Source: an uncultured Armatimonadota bacterium
Lineage (GTDB): Bacteria; Armatimonadota; Fimbriimonadia; Fimbriimonadales; Fimbriimonadaceae
Reading direction: 5' to 3'
Assembly: GCA_903927345.1 (NCBI GenBank)
Contig: CAIYMO010000014.1
Location: forward strand, 78,040 to 142,039
Length of the DNA stretch: 64,000 bases
Positions 18,189-27,075 of this stretch are shown here, in pieces. Position 1 is the first letter of the stretch; every line of letters begins with the position of its first letter. The notes under the pieces are model-generated. The model ran no database searches, was not told where the DNA came from, and saw nothing but the letters and a program-made list of their open reading frames with translations. Both the position numbers and the translations under genes were made by a program.

Positions 18189-19355
18189 ATGCATTTCGCC
18201 ACCAAAGCCCTGCGCGTCGGTCAGGATCCAGATCCGAAGTACAAAGCAGTCGTTCCTCCCATCTATCAGTCGTCAACGTTTGCTTGGGAAGACCTCGACC
18301 ATATCCCACGTATCGACTACTCTCGTTGTCAAAACCCAAATCGCGATATGTTGGAGCAGGTCATCGCTGCGCTTGAAAACGGCGAGCACTGTACCATCTA
18401 TAGCTCCGGTATGGCGGCGGTGGCCGCATGTTTCGCCCTGCTCAAGCAGGGCGATCATCTTTTAGTCGCCAACGATATCTACGGCGGCACGTTCCGACTC
18501 GCCGAGAAGTATCTCCCTCGCCAAGGGATCACCTACTCCAGCTTCGACGCCCAAGACGCCGACTCAATCAAGTCCGTGGTTCAGCCCACCTCAAAGATGC
18601 TGATCTTCGAAGGCCCCACCAACCCAACGATGCGCGTTCCCGACATCGCAAAAGTTGTCAATGCGGCAAAAGAGGCCGGTCTCATCGTGGTCTTCGACAA
18701 CACCTTCGCATCGCCAGCCCTGCAAAATCCCCTTGACCTTGGCGTCGACATCGTTCTCCACTCGACCACGAAGTACATCTCCGGCCACAGCGATGTTGTT
18801 GGCGGTGCAACCATCACCAACGACGAAAAGCTCGCCTACGAGATCTTTGAGTGGAACAAGGCGTTCGGCTGCAACCCTTCCCCATTCGATAACTGGCTCT
18901 CCCTTCGCGGCGCACGAACCCTGAGCGTCCGCATGGAACGGCACTGCCAAAACGCCCAAGCGATCGCAGAAGCCCTGGAAGCCAATCCAAAGGTCACCAA
19001 GGTGCACTACCCCGGACTCCCATCGCACCCAGACCACGAAACTGCCAAGAAACAGATGTCCGGCTTCGGTGGAATGGTATCCATCGAGTTCGCAACCGTC
19101 GAAGAGGCTCGCTGGGTCGCCGAAAACGCCAAAGTCTTCCTTCTTGCCGAATCCCTTGGCGGCGTCGAGAGCCTTATCGCCTATCCACCGCTGATGTCCC
19201 ACGCAACCATGACCGAAGAGCAACGAGTTGCACGAGGCATTCCGCCGACTATGCTTCGGCTCAGTGTTGGCATCGAAGACGTCAGGGATTTGATAGAAGA
19301 CATTAGTCAATCGATTGACTCGTATCACAAGAGAAACAACAGCCTCGATCAGTAG
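18189..19355 (+). CDS. Cys/Met metabolism PLP-dependent enzyme (cystathionine gamma-synthase/lyase type)
   Basis: 388 residues, fold-type I PLP enzyme of the trans-sulfuration family. Seen are the PLP-phosphate region YSSGMAAVAA, the Tyr/Asp region FDNTFASP and the PLP lysine K195 in HSTTKYISGH. The C-terminal block SLGGVESLI...MSHATM is typical of cystathionine synthases and lyases. Whether it is the gamma-synthase, a beta/gamma-lyase or an O-acetylhomoserine sulfhydrylase is not decidable here; the SLGGVESL motif is shared. Cytoplasmic. No other Met or Cys gene is adjacent. Confidence 0.9.
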   Translation: MHFATKALRVGQDPDPKYKAVVPPIYQSSTFAWEDLDHIPRIDYSRCQNPNRDMLEQVIAALENGEHCTIYSSGMAAVAACFALLKQGDHLLVANDIYGGTFRLAEKYLPRQGITYSSFDAQDADSIKSVVQPTSKMLIFEGPTNPTMRVPDIAKVVNAAKEAGLIVVFDNTFASPALQNPLDLGVDIVLHSTTKYISGHSDVVGGATITNDEKLAYEIFEWNKAFGCNPSPFDNWLSLRGARTLSVRMERHCQNAQAIAEALEANPKVTKVHYPGLPSHPDHETAKKQMSGFGGMVSIEFATVEEARWVAENAKVFLLAESLGGVESLIAYPPLMSHATMTEEQRVARGIPPTMLRLSVGIEDVRDLIEDISQSIDSYHKRNNSLDQ

Positions 19356-19357
19356 TT

Positions 19358-19393
19358 TTGACACTCTTGTCCGAACAAGTATCGCCCTATAAT
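19358..19393 (+). promoter_or_regulatory. Promoter region of the GGDEF gene with inverted repeat
   Basis: TATAAT at 19388-19393 lies 8 nt before the ATG at 19402. Upstream is a consensus TTGACA at 19358-19363, but the spacer of 24 bp is too long for a standard sigma-70 promoter. The spacer holds the inverted repeat CTTGT-CCGA-ACAAG (19366-19379), a possible operator. Confidence 0.45.
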
Positions 19394-19401
19394 TTTCATA
19401 C

Positions 19402-20790
19402 ATGGGGGAGCCAGAGTCAAGTGAGGATGCGGGCATGAGGCTGGGTGAAGGCTTGGATACCTGCAAACTAATTGAGTTTCTTCCCCAGCCAACGATATTG
19501 TTGGATTGCGAAGGCAACATCGTTCGTGTCAACGAGCCGATGGTCCGACTCTTTGGACAGTCAATTTCCGAGATTGAAGGCGACCACTGGTTGCGGCTCT
19601 TTGAGCACAAGGAAAATCTTCCTCTAACGAGTTCTTGGAAATGCCTCCAACAGACGGGGCAACCTCTCCAGCTAGAAGTCTCTATAACCCGTCCGGATCT
19701 CTCAAAACGGGTGATTAATCTTCGAATTGACACCTTTTGCACCGACTCCGAAAGGACTCAATATCTCGGATGTGCACAGGACGTCACGATCACTCACCAG
19801 TTATCTGAAGCTGCAGCAGAGAATGAGCGACGCCTGGCCATTATGCTGGAAGTTATGAGCGAGGGCGTAGTTTTGCAGGACTCAACTGGTCGCATTATGC
19901 TTTCAAACCCGGCAGCTGAGAAAATTTTAGGGCTAACAAACGAGCAGATGTGCGGTCGCACATCAATTGATCCACGCTGGCGCTCAATCCGTGAGGATGG
20001 ATCGGACTACCCAGGACAGGAACATCCAGCTATGCGATCCCTAGCAACTGGTCACATGCTGCGCGGGGAAGTCATGGGAGTCCATAAACCGACCGGCGAG
20101 CTGACGTGGATCTCAATTAACTCGGTGCCCCTCTTCGATGGAAAATCAACAGCACCATACGCTGTTGTTGCGAGCTTTTCCGATATCACCGAGCTGAAAA
20201 ACGGGCGAGATGAAACCCAGAGTCGGTTGGATTCTCTACACTTGATTCAAATCGAACTTGAGATGCATCAGCGTGAACTAGAGGAGAAAAACGTCCAACT
20301 TCGTAGCATGGCCGATACAGACGTCCTTACCGGTCTCAAAAATCGAAGGTGCCTGTTTGAACGACTCCGCGCAGAAATCGCTCTGGTCGAGCGGAACGGT
20401 AATCCGTTTAGCCTAGTTCTGTTCGACATTGACTTTTTCAAGTCAATCAACGACACGTACGGTCACATGGCTGGAGATGATGTTCTCAAGAAGGTGGCAC
20501 ATGCTCTGCAGAGTTGCGCCCGAATTTCGGACTTTGTGGCTCGCTACGGAGGTGAGGAATTCGCAGTCATTCTCCCACAGACCGATTCAGGCCAAGCTCT
20601 GCAAGCTGCGGAGCGGATGCTTTCTGAAGTGCGTCGCACCTACTGCGAAGGTAAGCAAGTTACAGCATCGGCGGGAGTGGCATGCTGCTCAGGATCGGTT
20701 ATGTCAATCGATGCACTCATAGAAGCGGCCGACAAAGCCCTTTACCGAGCTAAGGATCTGGGCCGAAACCAAGCCGTCATGGCCGACTAG
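19402..20790 (+). CDS. PAS-PAS-GGDEF diguanylate cyclase
   Basis: Makes cyclic di-GMP from two GTP. 462 residues. A first PAS domain is at about 25-140 (LPQPTILLDCEGNIVRVNEP) and a second PAS/PAC at about 145-275. A short coiled coil (about 275-305, EMHQRELEEKNVQL) leads to the GGDEF domain. The active signature is G383-G-E-E-F387, and the inhibitory I-site is R374-x-x-D377, exactly five residues before it, so product feedback is likely. No membrane helix, so the sensor is cytoplasmic. The stop codon shares CTAG with the convergent next gene. Confidence 0.93.
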   Translation: MGEPESSEDAGMRLGEGLDTCKLIEFLPQPTILLDCEGNIVRVNEPMVRLFGQSISEIEGDHWLRLFEHKENLPLTSSWKCLQQTGQPLQLEVSITRPDLSKRVINLRIDTFCTDSERTQYLGCAQDVTITHQLSEAAAENERRLAIMLEVMSEGVVLQDSTGRIMLSNPAAEKILGLTNEQMCGRTSIDPRWRSIREDGSDYPGQEHPAMRSLATGHMLRGEVMGVHKPTGELTWISINSVPLFDGKSTAPYAVVASFSDITELKNGRDETQSRLDSLHLIQIELEMHQRELEEKNVQLRSMADTDVLTGLKNRRCLFERLRAEIALVERNGNPFSLVLFDIDFFKSINDTYGHMAGDDVLKKVAHALQSCARISDFVARYGGEEFAVILPQTDSGQALQAAERMLSEVRRTYCEGKQVTASAGVACCSGSVMSIDALIEAADKALYRAKDLGRNQAVMAD

Positions 20791-21293
20791 GCTGCCCAAA
20801 GCCTTTGGCTAATCTGCCTCAGTCCAACCTGGTACGTCTCAAAGTTCTCGCTGAGCTCGCGAAACATCGGCGCTTCCTCCTCATGAGGCGGCAGATCGAA
20901 CAACGAGACGATCTCATAGCTAAACCGTCCCTGCTCAATCGGGTCAATTAGTCGATCGGACCCAATGTGAATCACCTGGTGCCCCTTCGGGAACAATCCC
21001 GTCCAAAACAGCAGGTGATCGCCAATATGTTGATGAACCCGGCGCTCGCGCTCAAACGAAGACGCATTCGCCATCACATCACCCTCTTCAAGCAATTCGG
21101 TGAGCCGTAAAACCGGTTCTCCAAGCCAGTTCCGTGGGGCAATCGAATCCTCCGAGCCCACAAATTTGATCATCAGATCAGTCATGTAACTCTTGATCTG
21201 CTGCTGACCATTCAGCCCAAAGTCATGGTTGAATACCTGCTCAACCGCATCGCTGAAAAATTGCCTGATCGATTGGGAACTCAAAAACTCCAT
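20787..21293 (-). CDS. Hypothetical protein
   Basis: Not recognised. 168 residues, soluble, no signal peptide, acidic overall. The sequence looks globular and helical (start SSQSIRQFFSDAVEQVF; later LTELLEEGDVMANAS and RRVHQHIGDHLLFWTGLFP). A good AAGGAGG ribosome site stands 7 nt before the ATG, in contrast to neighbouring leaderless-type genes. It overlaps the GGDEF gene tail to tail by 4 bp. No function proposed. Confidence 0.7.
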   Translation of the reverse strand: MEFLSSQSIRQFFSDAVEQVFNHDFGLNGQQQIKSYMTDLMIKFVGSEDSIAPRNWLGEPVLRLTELLEEGDVMANASSFERERRVHQHIGDHLLFWTGLFPKGHQVIHIGSDRLIDPIEQGRFSYEIVSLFDLPPHEEEAPMFRELSENFETYQVGLRQISQRLWAA

Positions 21294-21402
21294 CTGTTCC
21301 TCCTTAGCCTAAAGCTGTCCTTCCAGGATTTGACGAAAAGATGAGACAAAAAGTTTGCCTGATGATTTGACCAGATCGGGGCTATGATGTATTGAGGTTG
21401 AA

Positions 21403-22404
21403 ATGAACTGTCCGCGCTGCCGAGGAGTTGTGCCCCAAGGGGCGTTCTTCTGCCCCAATTGTGGCAATGATCTCCGGGCGTACCTCGGGGTCCCTCAACC
21501 CGCGCCCCAACCTTCCCAGCCGTCAGTGCCCTATCAAGCACCAGCACCTCAACCGGTCAACGTCAAGGAGCAGATGAAGCAGGCCCGAAAAGCGGGTCAC
21601 GTCGGTTACTACCAAGGCGCGAACGGCCCGATTCAACAGCGGAAATCCCCTCTCGGCTGGATATTCGGCATCGCCTTCCTGGCTGCCCTCGCAATCCTCG
21701 GCTTCTTCATGATGAACATGCTTCAGAAGACCGGCAAAGAGACTCCGGCGAACTTGCTCGCCAAACAAGGCCAAGATCCTCCCGCAATCTTGCAACAGAC
21801 CGGCGAAACCGCTCCGGTCCTTGCAGATGACAGTCAAGCCGCCAAAAAGATGCCCCCCGAGATCCTCCGGTGGCTCGAACATCTTGAGCGAATCGAACGG
21901 AAACGAAGCCGCCTCGCCCAAGAAGGTCTCTCCAGCTTCATGGTCCTCGCCCAGTCCGCCCAGTTTGGTACGGATATGAAAGGGCTAACCGACCTTGCAT
22001 CCGGAGATCCTGATGCGAACATGCCAGAGTCAGCGGCGGACAAATTAAACAATTCCAGCGCAGACACTAAGGCTCAGTGGATCAGCTTGCGTCGAGAGTT
22101 CGACAGCGTGCCACCGCCCGCAGAGTGCCAAACCATCGCCGATTCGTATACCCACGCAGTCGACGAGACCGGCGCAATGATCACCGACGTAATGGATGCT
22201 CTCGACGCCTCCAAGCAAGATCCCCAAAAAGCCCTTCAGTCCTTGTACGGTATGAAAAACCAATCAACGGCGATCGATCAGTACGGAAACGAGACCGACC
22301 GCAAAGTTGGCGATATCTGCGACAAGTACGACACCCGTAAATGGTTCTCAATCAGTAGCGACTTCGGAAATAGCAGCATCCTCGGATCCCTCGGCGCACG
22401 ATGA
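21403..22404 (+). CDS. Zinc-ribbon membrane protein
   Basis: 333 residues. An N-terminal zinc ribbon has C3-x2-C6 and C17-x2-C20. A Pro/Gln-rich linker (about 30-50) and one membrane helix (about 87-107, GWIFGIAFLAALAILGFFM) follow. The C-terminal helical domain of about 200 residues is probably outside the membrane. Architecture resembles many zinc-ribbon-TM proteins whose function is not known. The stop overlaps the start of the SprT-like gene (ATGA at 22401-22404). TATGAT lies 14 nt upstream of the ATG, so a short leader is likely. Confidence 0.8.
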   Translation: MNCPRCRGVVPQGAFFCPNCGNDLRAYLGVPQPAPQPSQPSVPYQAPAPQPVNVKEQMKQARKAGHVGYYQGANGPIQQRKSPLGWIFGIAFLAALAILGFFMMNMLQKTGKETPANLLAKQGQDPPAILQQTGETAPVLADDSQAAKKMPPEILRWLEHLERIERKRSRLAQEGLSSFMVLAQSAQFGTDMKGLTDLASGDPDANMPESAADKLNNSSADTKAQWISLRREFDSVPPPAECQTIADSYTHAVDETGAMITDVMDALDASKQDPQKALQSLYGMKNQSTAIDQYGNETDRKVGDICDKYDTRKWFSISSDFGNSSILGSLGAR

Positions 22405-22883
22405 GCTCGCCGACTCCCGAAATAAGGGCGTTAGCTCAAGAAATCCTCGGGTCAGCCTGCATGTCCCATCCCATCGGCTACGTGCCCCTCATAGACTGGC
22501 GCCGAATGCCCGTTACCGCTGGTCTCGCGATCTACTCCCATCGCACAATCGCCCTCAGCTCGATCCTCATGACCGAACCCGAACGAGTGCGAATTACCGT
22601 GCTCCATGAATACGCGCACCTCCTCGCGTTCTACCGAGCCGGTCGTCGAGGAGCGGGGCACGGACCCGCTTGGCGACAGGCAATGGTTGACCTAGGGCTC
22701 GATCCCAAGGTCCACCATAACTACGAAGTCAAACGCAATAAACCCCGCCAAGAGGTCGTTTACCACTGCAAGAAATGTGGGACAGAAATCGTCCGAAAAC
22801 GCCGCCTCGCAACTCGGCGCAAGTATTACCATGTGAACTGTGGTGGACAGATTTCATTACACACGGTCCGATCCGTGACATAA
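22401..22883 (+). CDS. SprT-like zinc metalloprotein
   Basis: 160 residues. The catalytic motif H69-E-Y-A-H73 and the following GHGPAWR block are typical of the SprT/SprTN family (Spartan-like metalloproteases acting on DNA-bound proteins in eukaryotes; role in bacteria unclear). The C-terminus carries a zinc ribbon with one CxxC pair (YHCKKCG) and a later single Cys (VNCGG). No signal peptide. It is translationally coupled to the zinc-ribbon membrane protein upstream and sits 33 bp before the NAD(P)HX repair gene, so these probably form one operon. Confidence 0.85.
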   Translation: MSSPTPEIRALAQEILGSACMSHPIGYVPLIDWRRMPVTAGLAIYSHRTIALSSILMTEPERVRITVLHEYAHLLAFYRAGRRGAGHGPAWRQAMVDLGLDPKVHHNYEVKRNKPRQEVVYHCKKCGTEIVRKRRLATRRKYYHVNCGGQISLHTVRSVT

Positions 22884-22916
22884 CGACACGATAGTGCGTA
22901 GACAAGTTCAGACTAA

Positions 22917-24458
22917 ATGTGGATCGCTAACGCCGAGAGGGCAAGAACGCTGGAACATCGCACCGAGTGCGAGTACGGCATTGCTACGTCCGTCCTTATC
23001 GAGCGCGCTGGTATGGCGATCTTTGATGCCCTCCGCCAACTAATGCCCGACTCCGGACGAGTCGCCGTATTCTGTGGCAAAGGTCATAACGGCTGCGATG
23101 GTCTTGTCGCCGCACGCATTGCTCACGAACGTGGCTACCGAGTCGAAGTCATCATGGGCTGCGAAGAAGCCGAACTCGTCGACCTCACCCGTCGCCAGTT
23201 CGAGATGTGCCGCGCAGCGGGTCTCCAAATCTCATTCCCCAACGATGGTTGCTGGTGCCGAAGGCTCGAGCAGATCAGCCAAAAGGACGTCATCATCGAC
23301 GCCCTCCTCGGAATCGGAGCCCAAAGAGAAGTCCACGGCTCAGTCAAAATCGCGATCCAATCAATAAACCGAAGCGGTGTCCCCGTCATCTCCGTCGACG
23401 TCCCCAGCGGAATCTGCTGCGACACCGGCGAGGAACTGGGCGAATCCATCTGGGCGCTCCGCACCATCACCTTCGGAATGGCAAAACCATTCCTGTTCCA
23501 AGGCATCGGTCTCGAGCACGCCGGTTTTTGGACCGTTAGCGAGATCGGCTTCCCCCAACCCCTGCTCACCGAACCCACCGAAGCCCGGATGCTCGACAGC
23601 GAATGGGTCGCCTCCCTCCTCCCCGAGCGTCTCAAAGCGAGCCACAAGGGCGACAATGGCCATGTCCTCATCGTCGCCGGCAGTAAGTGGATGCGCGGAG
23701 CCGCAACGCTCGCGGCGAAGGCCGCTTTCGCCGCGGGAGCTGGCCTCGTCACCGTAGCCGGAATCTCCTCCGTCTGCGACGCCGTTGCCGCCAACATCCC
23801 CGAAGCACTTCTCCTCCCACTTCCTGAAGAAAATGGAGTCGTCATCGAAGAAGCCGCTGACGAAATCCTGCGCTACCAACATAAATTCACTAGCGCGCTC
23901 ATCGGACCCGGATTAAGCGTGGAACCTTCCGTCCACTCCTTCCTCGGACGGCTATTCAAGAGCCTCACCATCCCAGCTGTCATCGATGCCGACGCCATCA
24001 CCTGCGTTGCAAACGGAATCGCGCTTCCCGCCACCGACTGCGTCCTCACCCCCCACCCCGGCGAAATGAGCCGATTGCTCCACGCCTCAATCGCCGAAGT
24101 TCAGGCCGACCGATTCCGAACTGTCGACCACGCCGTTGGGGAATACAAGCAATGCATCTTGCTCAAGGGGCCCTACAGCATCGTCGGCGAAGCGGGACAA
24201 CCGAAGCTTGTCAACAGCACCGGAAACCCCGGTCAAGCAAGTGCCGGAATGGGAGATGTTCTCGGTGGAATGATCGCGACGCTCCTCGCACAAGACATCC
24301 CTGGCTACTATGCCGCAGGATGCGGAATGTTCTGGCATGGCGCCGCCGCCGACATCTGCGCCGAACTTATTGGTCCAATTGGCTATAAAGCAAGCGATGT
24401 TGCGGGTGCTTTGCCCCAAGCTCGGGCTAGAATTGTCTCATCTTGCAACGAGTTTTAG
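22917..24458 (+). CDS. nnr: Bifunctional NAD(P)HX epimerase/dehydratase
   Basis: Metabolite repair: epimerises and dehydrates hydrated NAD(P)H. 513 residues, two domains. The N-terminal YjeF_N epimerase (about 1-210) has GKGHNGCDGLVAAR and SVDVPSGI. The C-terminal ribokinase-like dehydratase (about 220-505) has HKGDNGHVLIVAGS, LTPHPGEMSRLL and the nucleotide-binding NPGQASAGMGDVLGG. The last is slightly unusual, where most homologues have TGGMGDVL. Length is normal for the fused form. It overlaps the following FHA gene by 16 bp. The enzyme is housekeeping and cytoplasmic. Confidence 0.93.
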   Translation: MWIANAERARTLEHRTECEYGIATSVLIERAGMAIFDALRQLMPDSGRVAVFCGKGHNGCDGLVAARIAHERGYRVEVIMGCEEAELVDLTRRQFEMCRAAGLQISFPNDGCWCRRLEQISQKDVIIDALLGIGAQREVHGSVKIAIQSINRSGVPVISVDVPSGICCDTGEELGESIWALRTITFGMAKPFLFQGIGLEHAGFWTVSEIGFPQPLLTEPTEARMLDSEWVASLLPERLKASHKGDNGHVLIVAGSKWMRGAATLAAKAAFAAGAGLVTVAGISSVCDAVAANIPEALLLPLPEENGVVIEEAADEILRYQHKFTSALIGPGLSVEPSVHSFLGRLFKSLTIPAVIDADAITCVANGIALPATDCVLTPHPGEMSRLLHASIAEVQADRFRTVDHAVGEYKQCILLKGPYSIVGEAGQPKLVNSTGNPGQASAGMGDVLGGMIATLLAQDIPGYYAAGCGMFWHGAAADICAELIGPIGYKASDVAGALPQARARIVSSCNEF

Positions 24459-25687
24459 CTTTTGTCGCTCTGATCGCATGTGCTGCCATCGGGTTTGCCC
24501 AAGGCGAGGTCAACATTGCCCTCGGCAGTCTGCACCAATTCCACGCTTTCGAGGCGTCTGATTGGCCCTCTAAGCCAGTCACCGATGTCCAGAAGGTTAG
24601 CGGCGACAAAGTCACCATCAAGCTCACCTCAACCGCCGCAAAGCCAAAGCTATTCTTGGTCGACACAGAAAGCGGCAACGTCGCCATGAAGTCCGAGGAG
24701 TTCATCCGCGACGGATCATGGGCAGTCACCCACAGCTCGTTCCTCGCCGCCCAGCAAGTCGATGTCCAAGTCATGGCCCCCGGTGGACCGATTGACTCCG
24801 CAACCGTCGAAATCCAAGAAGGCAACCGCAAGCGCCAAGAGCTCATCGACTCCAAGTCCAACGGCAAAGTCTCCTTCTATTTCGTCCAGTTCGGCGAAGT
24901 AAAGGTCACAGTCAACTACCGCGGCAAGAACGGCATGGCCGAGCCAGTCAAGCAGTCATTTACGATCAAAATTGACCGAGAACAGCCCATCCCCACACTA
25001 AAGGTAGCTCTCCCAGACGGCAATGCCGTCGCCGGTTCCAAGCCAGCCGCTACCGAAGCAACCAACGGCGAGGCCCAGCCAAAAGCCGATGGCGAAAAGC
25101 CCGCACAGACCGCCGAAGCCTCCAAAGCAAATCCCGTTGGCAACATTCTCACCACCCTCATCGGAATGGGAGTCGTTGCCGCCGTCGTTTGGTATGTCCT
25201 CAAGTACATGCGAGAGAATGGCGATAAGGTTCAAGACACACTCAAAAAGCTCGGTGCAGACATTCCTCAGTCCGGTGCAGCCGTCGATCCTGATCCAGCC
25301 CCAATCGCTCCCATCAAGCCCGAGCCGATGCAGCAAATCATTCTCGATCCGTCCCCCGCAGCTCCAATCGCCCCGATCTCCCTAATGTCGGCTCCAACCC
25401 CGGTAACGGGTGTTCCCAAGCTCGTCGCCACCGATGGCTCCGCATTTGATCTCCCCGAAGGAGAGACAACGGTCGGCCGCGAATTCGGCAACGGCTTGGT
25501 CGTTCCCAGCGATACCGTCTCCCGCCGCCACGCAACCCTCCAGAAATCCGGCTCGATGGTGACCGTCGTGGATCACGGCAGCACCAACGGCACCTGGGTC
25601 AATGGAATGAAAGTCGGCGCAACCGTAACCCTGAATCCCGGCGACCAACTCCGCTTCGGGTCAATCGAGTACAGATTCGAGGGCTAA
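24443..25687 (+). CDS. Membrane-anchored FHA-domain protein
   Basis: 414 residues from a TTG start at 24443, the only start that includes the signal-like helix (residues 4-19, VLAFVALIACAAIGFA); it overlaps the upstream gene by 16 bp. An extracytoplasmic beta-rich domain spans about 20-190, then a Glu/Ala/Lys-rich linker, one membrane helix at about 235-252, a Pro/Ala-rich linker and a C-terminal FHA domain (about 330-414). The FHA core motifs are seen: TTVGRE, SRRHA and STNGTWVNG. FHA domains bind phosphothreonine, so this protein can link an outside domain with cytoplasmic Ser/Thr phosphorylation. Followed without gap by a second FHA gene. Confidence 0.86.
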   Translation: MQRVLAFVALIACAAIGFAQGEVNIALGSLHQFHAFEASDWPSKPVTDVQKVSGDKVTIKLTSTAAKPKLFLVDTESGNVAMKSEEFIRDGSWAVTHSSFLAAQQVDVQVMAPGGPIDSATVEIQEGNRKRQELIDSKSNGKVSFYFVQFGEVKVTVNYRGKNGMAEPVKQSFTIKIDREQPIPTLKVALPDGNAVAGSKPAATEATNGEAQPKADGEKPAQTAEASKANPVGNILTTLIGMGVVAAVVWYVLKYMRENGDKVQDTLKKLGADIPQSGAAVDPDPAPIAPIKPEPMQQIILDPSPAAPIAPISLMSAPTPVTGVPKLVATDGSAFDLPEGETTVGREFGNGLVVPSDTVSRRHATLQKSGSMVTVVDHGSTNGTWVNGMKVGATVTLNPGDQLRFGSIEYRFEG

Positions 25688-27067
25688 ATGGGCAGCATCA
25701 TCTTCAAGACCATCGTCGGAATCATCGCGGGAGTAGCCGTATGGGCGATGGTCGAGCCGTTCAAGCCCAACACGCTGGATTTCAACAGTGCTCAATGGCT
25801 TGGATTCGAAGCAATCATGACCACCGGATGGGCAATCGCCCTCGGTGCGACCGTCGGATTCCTCAACGGATACTCGCGCGGAAGCCGAACTCATGCTCTT
25901 CGTGAAATGGCGCTCGGGATGCTGTTCGCCGTAATCGGTCTCAGCATTGGTAAGGGTCTTGGGATCGGCTTTGTCAAACTCATCAACCTCCCCATCGCGG
26001 GCATCGCCGGGAGAGTTGGCGCGTTCACCTGTATCGGACTCGGAATGGGCGCAGGGATCGGATACTGCACATTTGTGGTGCGCCGAGGAATTCAAGGTGC
26101 GATCGGCGGCGCAATCGGCGGCTTCGCCGCAGGAATGCTGTTCGATCTCGTTGGAAACATCTTTGGCAGCATGATACTGTCCGCTCAAGGCGTAACCCCA
26201 GGACAGGTGGGCGAGATCGGTGCCCCAGGACGTGCCATTACCGCCGCCCTGATGTGCGGTGCCATCGCCCTCATGATCGGCATCGTCGAGGCCCTCTCCA
26301 AGTCCGCTTGGCTTCGTCTAGAACTCGGACGTAACGAAGGGAAGGAATGGGTGCTGGATAAACCCGTCATGGCACTCGGTCGGCACGAACGCGCCGACAT
26401 CCCCCTCTTCGGCGACGCCAATATTGCCCCCAACCACGCAATCATCCAAAAACAGGGTGGTCAATATGTCGTCGTTGACCAAGGCTCACCCATTGGAATC
26501 GGCGTCAACGGAGCGAGAGTGTCGCAACACGTCCTTCAGTCCAATGACGTGATCCAACTGGGAAGCGTCAACCTCCGGTTCATCACCAAAAACGTCAAAG
26601 CACCCGCAAGAGGACCCGAACCTGGCCGAGCCCAAGCATTCCCCATCGGCGGACAAGCACCTGTGCAACCCGGTCCCGCAATGCAACCCCAAATGCCGAT
26701 TGGGCAACCAGTATTCGACCCCACCGTTGCCGTCCCCGCCCAGCCATCATTTGCACCAACCCAGATGCAAGCTCCGATGGTCGCCGCGCCAACCTTGGTC
26801 GCCATCGACGGTCCGCTGATCGGCCAACGATTCCCCGTCACCATGCCGCTCGAGCTGGGCCGCGAGAGCCAACAAGTCCCCCTCGCCTTCGACAGCAGCG
26901 CAAGCCGGCGACACACCCGAATCGAAGCCCAAGGACCGATGGTCAACGTCACCGACCTCGGAAGTACGAACGGAACTTTCATAAATGGTCAAAGAGTGAC
27001 TAACGGAATTGCAAAATCGGGCGATATTATCAAGGTAGGAGCGACAAGTTTTCGCATAGAATCCTAG
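25688..27067 (+). CDS. Multi-pass membrane protein with two FHA domains
   Basis: 459 residues. The N-terminal half has about five to six membrane helices rich in Gly (for example GIIAGVAVWAMV and GAIGGAIGGFAAGMLF). The first FHA domain is at about 215-300; its motifs are relaxed (MALGRHERADIP, NHAII, SPIGIGVNG), so phosphopeptide binding there is doubtful. A Pro/Gln/Met-rich linker follows, then a second, canonical FHA domain at about 375-459 (ELGRES, SRRHTRIE, STNGTFINGQ). Its ATG follows the previous stop directly, so the two are translated together. No kinase gene is in the window. Confidence 0.85.
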   Translation: MGSIIFKTIVGIIAGVAVWAMVEPFKPNTLDFNSAQWLGFEAIMTTGWAIALGATVGFLNGYSRGSRTHALREMALGMLFAVIGLSIGKGLGIGFVKLINLPIAGIAGRVGAFTCIGLGMGAGIGYCTFVVRRGIQGAIGGAIGGFAAGMLFDLVGNIFGSMILSAQGVTPGQVGEIGAPGRAITAALMCGAIALMIGIVEALSKSAWLRLELGRNEGKEWVLDKPVMALGRHERADIPLFGDANIAPNHAIIQKQGGQYVVVDQGSPIGIGVNGARVSQHVLQSNDVIQLGSVNLRFITKNVKAPARGPEPGRAQAFPIGGQAPVQPGPAMQPQMPIGQPVFDPTVAVPAQPSFAPTQMQAPMVAAPTLVAIDGPLIGQRFPVTMPLELGRESQQVPLAFDSSASRRHTRIEAQGPMVNVTDLGSTNGTFINGQRVTNGIAKSGDIIKVGATSFRIES

Positions 27068-27075
27068 TAAGAATC

